A stretch of DNA of 52,077 bases from Candidatus Bathyarchaeota archaeon. Its GTDB lineage: Archaea > Thermoproteota > Bathyarchaeia > Bathyarchaeales > Bathycorpusculaceae. Positions 48,321 to 52,077 of this stretch are shown here, piece after piece. The position numbers and the translations under genes are program-made. The stretch lies in NCBI GenBank assembly GCA_903901015.1, contig CAIUPH010000082.1:1-52077 (forward strand), written 5' to 3'. Position 1 is the stretch's first letter. Every line of letters starts with the position of its first letter. The notes beneath the pieces are model-generated. The model searched no databases. It was not told the DNA's origin and saw only the letters and a program-made list of their open reading frames with translations.

Positions 48321-48869
48321 TCACATATACGCTCGCAGTACATTGCTTTTCTGCAACAGGTAAAGTATGAATCCGCTTATTACCAGTTCGGGCAATATGT
48401 AACTGCCATTGTAGACTGCTGAGTAAACAAACGGGTTTAGGGTTGGAGCTTCTATTGGTGCCCAGTAAACTACGCCTGCAATAAAATGCATAACGAACCG
48501 CCCAGAAATCCCCACAGCTGCACCTGCCACAGGATACTTTTGGAATAGCCCCGCTACGCCTAGAACGCCAAAAGCTAATGGATAATCAAGCAACAACTGC
48601 ACAGGATTAATCACATAGGGCAGCAGGCCAAGTTGAATAAATCCGTACAAAACGCCTGCAGCGATGCCTACTTTGGGTCCTCTTCTGAGGGCTAACCACA
48701 AAATCGGCACCATAGAAGCAGCAGTGATTGAGCCGCCCTGAGGCAAAGTGTATACGACAATTAAACTTAATGCGGTTGCCAACGCAACAAAAACCGCGGT
48801 TTCAGCTAAAACTTTAGGGTTTCTAAAGGAATTTGGGTTCTTATATTCACTTGTATAGGTAGTATTCAC
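48321..48869 (-). CDS. thiT: ThiT-like thiamine transporter (ECF substrate-binding protein)
   Basis: A 182-residue membrane protein with about six hydrophobic helices of the ECF S-component type. VFVALATALSLIVVYTLPQGGSITAASMVPILWLALRRG (in pieces) has the conserved GGSIT / PI-x-W features of ThiT, with aromatic residues (YWAPIEAPTL) in the binding region. ThiT binds thiamine and docks on an energising ECF module encoded elsewhere. The GTG start at 48869 is 9 nt past a TPP riboswitch whose 3' end contains GGAGGG, used as ribosome site. Confidence 0.9.
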   Translation of the reverse strand: MNTTYTSEYKNPNSFRNPKVLAETAVFVALATALSLIVVYTLPQGGSITAASMVPILWLALRRGPKVGIAAGVLYGFIQLGLLPYVINPVQLLLDYPLAFGVLGVAGLFQKYPVAGAAVGISGRFVMHFIAGVVYWAPIEAPTLNPFVYSAVYNGSYILPELVISGFILYLLQKSNVLRAYM

Positions 48870-48878
48870 TTATGTTTT

Positions 48879-48965
48879 CCCTCCGCCAGTATTACCTGGT
48901 TCAGGTTCCTAAGGGTCGACAGCAAATCAGCCGTCCTCTCAGCCAGGTCACTTTCCCAGCTCCCC
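48879..48965 (-). promoter_or_regulatory. TPP (THI-box) riboswitch
   Basis: Read leftward, the strand holds all hallmark blocks of the TPP aptamer: GGGGAGCTGG, CTGAGAGGACGG, ACCCTTAGGAACCTGAACC, GGTAATACTGGCGGAGGGAA (each block under the 20-base limit). The closing stem P1 can form from TTCTT (just 5' of GGGGAGC) and GGGAA. The 3' strand contains GGAGGG about 9 nt before the GTG of thiT, so ligand binding would hide the ribosome site. Known TPP aptamers all share these pieces; the identification is close to certain. Confidence 0.95.
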
Positions 48966-49040
48966 AAGAACTGAAAAGGAAATCTCGCTTGGTGCATATT
49001 AGCTTTGCTTTGCGGTTGTTGGTAAGTTTTCGTTTGTGTG

Positions 49041-49050
49041 AAAATATAAG
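49041..49050 (-). promoter_or_regulatory. TATA box of the thiT operon
   Basis: CTTATATTTT read leftward, about 75 nt before the riboswitch. It predicts transcription near 49015-49020. Confidence 0.35.
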
Positions 49051-49129
49051 TCTTCGAGCTCGATAGGGTAATGTTTTTAGGTGATTTTCTTGTTTTCCCT
49101 AAGCCATCACACTAACGAGGACTAAATGC

Positions 49130-51592
49130 ATGCAACCTATGCCTAAAGAATACAATTTTACAGAGATAGAGCAGAAGTGGCAGCAGAAATGGGAAGAGAT
49201 GGCTATTTACCATTACGACTGGAACGACAAAGTCCGCGTGCCCTTCAGCATCGACACTCCGCCGCCTTACCCATCTGGCGAGCTACACATGGGCAACGTC
49301 CTCAACTGGACCTACTTTGACATGGTTGCACGCTACAAACGCATGCAGGGCTTCAACGTGCTGTTTCCGCAGGGCTGGGACTGCCACGGTCTTGGCATAG
49401 AAATCCAGGTGGAGAAAGCCAGAAACATCCGCAAACGCGACGTGCCCCCTGACCAGTTCCGCGCATGGTGCATTGAACTTGTCGAGAAATACATTGCAAT
49501 GATGAAGGAAGGCATCCTCAAGATGGGTGCAAGCATCGACTGGACCACCGAATACAAAACCATGGACCCCGACTACTGGCGCCGCACCCAGCTTAGCTTC
49601 GTGCTGCTCCACAGGAAAGGCTACATGTACCGGGGTACGCACCCGGTGAATTGGTGTCCACGCGACGAAACCGCCATCGCCGACGCCGAAGTTGACCACA
49701 TAAAAAAAGATGGCGCCCTCCACTACATCCGCTTCAACCTTGAAGGAAGCAGCGAATACCTCTTAATCGCCACTTCACGCCCTGAATTCATCCCTGCCTG
49801 CGTCGCGGTCGAGGTTAACCCGAAAGACGAACGCTACAACAAATACATTGGCAGAAAAATCTCTGTTCCCCTCATGAACCGCGAAGTAACCATCATCCCC
49901 GAAGAATCAGTGGACCCCTGCTTTGGCACGGGCGTGGTGCAAATCTGTACTTACGGCGATAAAGAAGACGTGAAAACCGTCATAAAACACAAGCTCCCAG
50001 TCATCAGGCTGCTAACGACAAGCGGGCAAATCAGCGAGGCAGGCTGCAAATACGCTGGCTTATACGTTAACCAGGCGCGTGCAGCAATCGTCGCCGACTT
50101 AACCACGGCGGGACTGCTTGAGAAAACCGAGAAGATCCAGCAGGAAGTCGGCGTATGCGACCGCTGCAAAGCCCAAGTCGAAATCCTCGAAGTTAAACAG
50201 TGGTTTATGAAAGTTCTACCATTATCCGACGCCGTGGTGAAAAACGCCAACGAAATTCCCTGGTACCCCGACTACATGAAAAACCGCCTCATCGACTGGA
50301 CACGGGCGTTGGATTGGGACTGGGTTGTGAGCCGCCAGCGCCTATTCGCTACGCCGATTCCAGTTTGGTATTGCAAGAGATGCGGCGAAGTCATCGTTGC
50401 CCATGAGGATTGGGTGCCGATTGACCCTCGAATGGAGAAACCCCGAATCGAGCGGTGCCCCAAATGCGGCGGAACCGAATTCACGGGCGAAACCGACGTG
50501 CTCGACACCTGGATGGATTCCTCAATCACCTGCGCTGTCCACGCAGGTTGGCCCGACCGCCCCGACTGGAAACACCTGTTCCCAGCAAGCATGCATCCCT
50601 CAGGCACTGACATCATCCGCACATGGGCATACTACCTCATGGTACGCCACCTCGCACTCTTCGATGAGCGCCCATTTAACAGCGTCCTCATAAACGGCAT
50701 GGTGCTTGGTGCCGACGGACGGAAAATGAGCAAATCACTCAAAAACTACGCAGCGGCCCCCGAAGTCCTCAACAAAAGCGGCGCTGACGCCACACGCCAG
50801 TGGGCAGCAGGCGGAGGAGCAACAGGCTCAGACATACCCTTCCGCGCCCAAGACGTCGAATACGGCAGACGCTTCCTTACCAAGCTCTGGAACGTTGCGG
50901 GGTTCGCAAGCAACCTCTTAGCCGACTACAAACCCCAAGACAGCGCTGACATGGAACTCGAACTTCTCGACAAATGGATACTGAGCAAAACCGAAAAACT
51001 AACCCAGAAAGTCACTGAAGCCTTCGAGAAATGCCAGTTCAACATAGCAGTCGAAGAAATCCGCAACTTCACCTGGCACGTCTTCTGCGATTTCTACGTG
51101 GAAGCCGTCAAAGACAGGCTCTACAAATCTGAGGTCTACGGCGCAGCCAACCGCGCAGCCGCCCAGCATACACTCTACGAAGTCCTCTACCGACTCCTGC
51201 AGTTACTGGCGCCCGTGACTCCGCATTTAACTGAGGAAATCTACCAGCACATGTACCTTGACGGTAAAGGCTTTCAAAGCATCCAAGTTTCGCCCTGGCC
51301 AAAAACTAGCGCGGCACTCATCGACGAAGCCGCTGAGAAAGATGGCGACTTAATCACCGCCATCATGAGCGAAGCCCGCCGCGACAAAGCAGAACGCAAA
51401 CTCCCCCTAAACGCCCCCATCAAAAACCTGGTCGTCTACGCTGGAAACGCAGAAACCGCAGTCATCATCAGGCAGGGATGCGTGGACATCGCGGCGACGC
51501 TTAAGGCTGAAAACATCAAGGTACTCGCCGAAAAGACGCCTGAAGGCAGAAAAGTCGGAGCAACCGAAGTCTACATCAAAGCAGAATACTAG
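49130..51592 (+). CDS. valS: Valyl-tRNA synthetase
   Basis: An 820-residue class I synthetase charging tRNA-Val. The HIGH-type motif is YPSGELHMGNVLNWTYFD near residue 47-64, GWDCHGLGIEIQVEK follows; an editing domain (IATSRPEFIPACVAVEV, FGTGVVQICTYGD); zinc pairs CDRC near 344 and CKRC/CPKC near 420-450; DVLDTWMDSSIT; KMSKSLKN near 540. TWHVFCDFYVEAVKDRLY begins the anticodon-binding domain. Valine rather than isoleucine is favoured by the archaeal ValRS-like N-terminal and DTWMDSS context. ATG at 49130 has GAGG nine bases upstream. Confidence 0.93.
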   Translation: MQPMPKEYNFTEIEQKWQQKWEEMAIYHYDWNDKVRVPFSIDTPPPYPSGELHMGNVLNWTYFDMVARYKRMQGFNVLFPQGWDCHGLGIEIQVEKARNIRKRDVPPDQFRAWCIELVEKYIAMMKEGILKMGASIDWTTEYKTMDPDYWRRTQLSFVLLHRKGYMYRGTHPVNWCPRDETAIADAEVDHIKKDGALHYIRFNLEGSSEYLLIATSRPEFIPACVAVEVNPKDERYNKYIGRKISVPLMNREVTIIPEESVDPCFGTGVVQICTYGDKEDVKTVIKHKLPVIRLLTTSGQISEAGCKYAGLYVNQARAAIVADLTTAGLLEKTEKIQQEVGVCDRCKAQVEILEVKQWFMKVLPLSDAVVKNANEIPWYPDYMKNRLIDWTRALDWDWVVSRQRLFATPIPVWYCKRCGEVIVAHEDWVPIDPRMEKPRIERCPKCGGTEFTGETDVLDTWMDSSITCAVHAGWPDRPDWKHLFPASMHPSGTDIIRTWAYYLMVRHLALFDERPFNSVLINGMVLGADGRKMSKSLKNYAAAPEVLNKSGADATRQWAAGGGATGSDIPFRAQDVEYGRRFLTKLWNVAGFASNLLADYKPQDSADMELELLDKWILSKTEKLTQKVTEAFEKCQFNIAVEEIRNFTWHVFCDFYVEAVKDRLYKSEVYGAANRAAAQHTLYEVLYRLLQLLAPVTPHLTEEIYQHMYLDGKGFQSIQVSPWPKTSAALIDEAAEKDGDLITAIMSEARRDKAERKLPLNAPIKNLVVYAGNAETAVIIRQGCVDIAATLKAENIKVLAEKTPEGRKVGATEVYIKAEY

Positions 51593-51601
51593 GGATTAAC
51601 T

Positions 51602-52077
51602 ATGGCAAAAAAAGTGGGTTTGATCGGATGCGGCGCAATCGGCACCGTTCTCGCTGAAGCCATCGAGCGCAAGCTGGTGGTTTGCGATGAACTCGTCGTC
51701 TTCGACGTTGACGCATCCAAAGCCCAGAAACTTAAGGCTTCGCTTGATTTCCCCGTCAAGATAGCTGGAAGCGTCGATGAATTGCTTGCCTCCAAACCCA
51801 GGATAGTTGTGGAAGCAGCAGGTCAGCAGGCAGTAAAAGAATACTACGGTAAACTTTTGGCGGCAAACGTCGACTTCATCATCATGAGCACAGGCGCACT
51901 TTTAGATTTAGACACAAATACCTCTAAACTTCATTTTCCCTCAGGCGCCATCGGAGGACTAGATGCACTCTCACCCGCCGCTTTAGCAGGAATCGACGAG
52001 ATTACACTCACCTCACGCAAAAACCCCAAAGCCCTCGGAAAAAACAACAGCCAAGAAGAAACCGTGTATGAGGGTTA
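51602..52077 (+). CDS. nadX: L-aspartate dehydrogenase (cut off by the window)
   Basis: 158 codons visible. GLIGCGAIGTVLAEAI is a Rossmann dinucleotide-binding motif at 6-21; VVFDVDASKAQKL and VEAAGQQAVKEYY follow, and FPSGAIGGLDALSPAAL with EITLTSRKNP is characteristic of NadX. The enzyme forms iminoaspartate for de novo NAD synthesis. ATG at 51602 begins 9 nt after valS, likely in one transcript. The catalytic His lies beyond the window. Confidence 0.9.
   Translation, partial: MAKKVGLIGCGAIGTVLAEAIERKLVVCDELVVFDVDASKAQKLKASLDFPVKIAGSVDELLASKPRIVVEAAGQQAVKEYYGKLLAANVDFIIMSTGALLDLDTNTSKLHFPSGAIGGLDALSPAALAGIDEITLTSRKNPKALGKNNSQEETVYEG

Noticed and set aside
49130-51592. Isoleucyl- or leucyl-tRNA synthetase
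   Set aside because: The N-terminal block, editing domain and zinc-pair layout fit archaeal valyl-tRNA synthetase better.
1-52077. tRNA, rRNA, CRISPR arrays, transposases or integrases
   Set aside because: Scanning intergenic regions on both strands for T-arm consensus, regularly spaced repeats and transposase-like proteins gave nothing; the 60-nt repeat has only three copies and no spacers of constant length.

Overview
The window is archaeal and most likely comes from a mesophilic member of the Bathyarchaeia (TACK group); the lineage is an inference. The grounds are a complete unsplit RNA polymerase A subunit and an unsplit B subunit followed by eL30 and archaeal NusA, RadA, a PIP-box Dpo4-type polymerase, an archaeal XPB-like helicase, a DUF35/HMG-CoA-synthase mevalonate enzyme, a candidate tetrahydromethanopterin glutamate ligase, TATA-box promoters with many leaderless or TTG-started genes, and no bacterial signature genes. 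Both ends cut through genes (an XPB-like helicase at the left, aspartate dehydrogenase at the right).

Layout. 1-1.2 kb: XPB-like helicase. 1.2-4.4 kb: a poorly populated stretch of small and decaying genes (two copies of one small family, one truncated and one frameshifted, a membrane protein with an in-frame TGA, a secreted-protein remnant) around an intact ribbon-helix-helix regulator. 4.4-12.6 kb: the leftward operon rpoB-rpoA-eL30-nusA. 12.9-16.6 kb: a nuclease-like small gene, a winged-helix membrane regulator, methionyl-tRNA synthetase and a PHP protein. 16.6-19.1 kb: two glycosyltransferases (GT2 and GT39-like). 19.1-25.5 kb: DUF296, a molybdopterin oxidoreductase, DinB overlapping a spore-photoproduct-lyase-like radical SAM gene, a cytochrome b5-like protein, and an apparent peroxiredoxin plus CysRS-like operon. 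25.6-29.9 kb: small metabolic and hypothetical genes, a family-4-like uracil-DNA glycosylase and a tandem pair of a 60-nt repeat. 29.9-38 kb: RqcH/NFACT, an EMC6-like membrane protein, RadA with a partner gene, and an FtsX/MacB-type ABC exporter. 38-42.4 kb: PncB, then a thiolase-like protein coupled to a DUF35-HMG-CoA synthase fusion. 42.5-47.3 kb: a radical SAM protein, a P1B metal ATPase, a membrane protein and a RimK-type ligase. 47.3-49 kb: ThiT plus an AIR-synthase-family gene behind a TPP riboswitch. 49.1 kb to the end: valyl-tRNA synthetase and NadX.

The most unusual items are: (1) a thiolase-fold partner of HMG-CoA synthase that lacks the expected nucleophilic cysteine and other active-site residues, next to a natural DUF35-HMGCS fusion; (2) a 411-aa CysRS-like protein with a broken cysteine-sensing zinc site and no anticodon-binding domain, apparently co-transcribed with a peroxiredoxin; (3) a 60-nt dispersed repeat sitting just after stop codons; (4) an archaeal TPP riboswitch controlling ThiT and an unassigned AIR-synthase-like enzyme. 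All assignments come from reading translations and motifs by eye; no database search was run.
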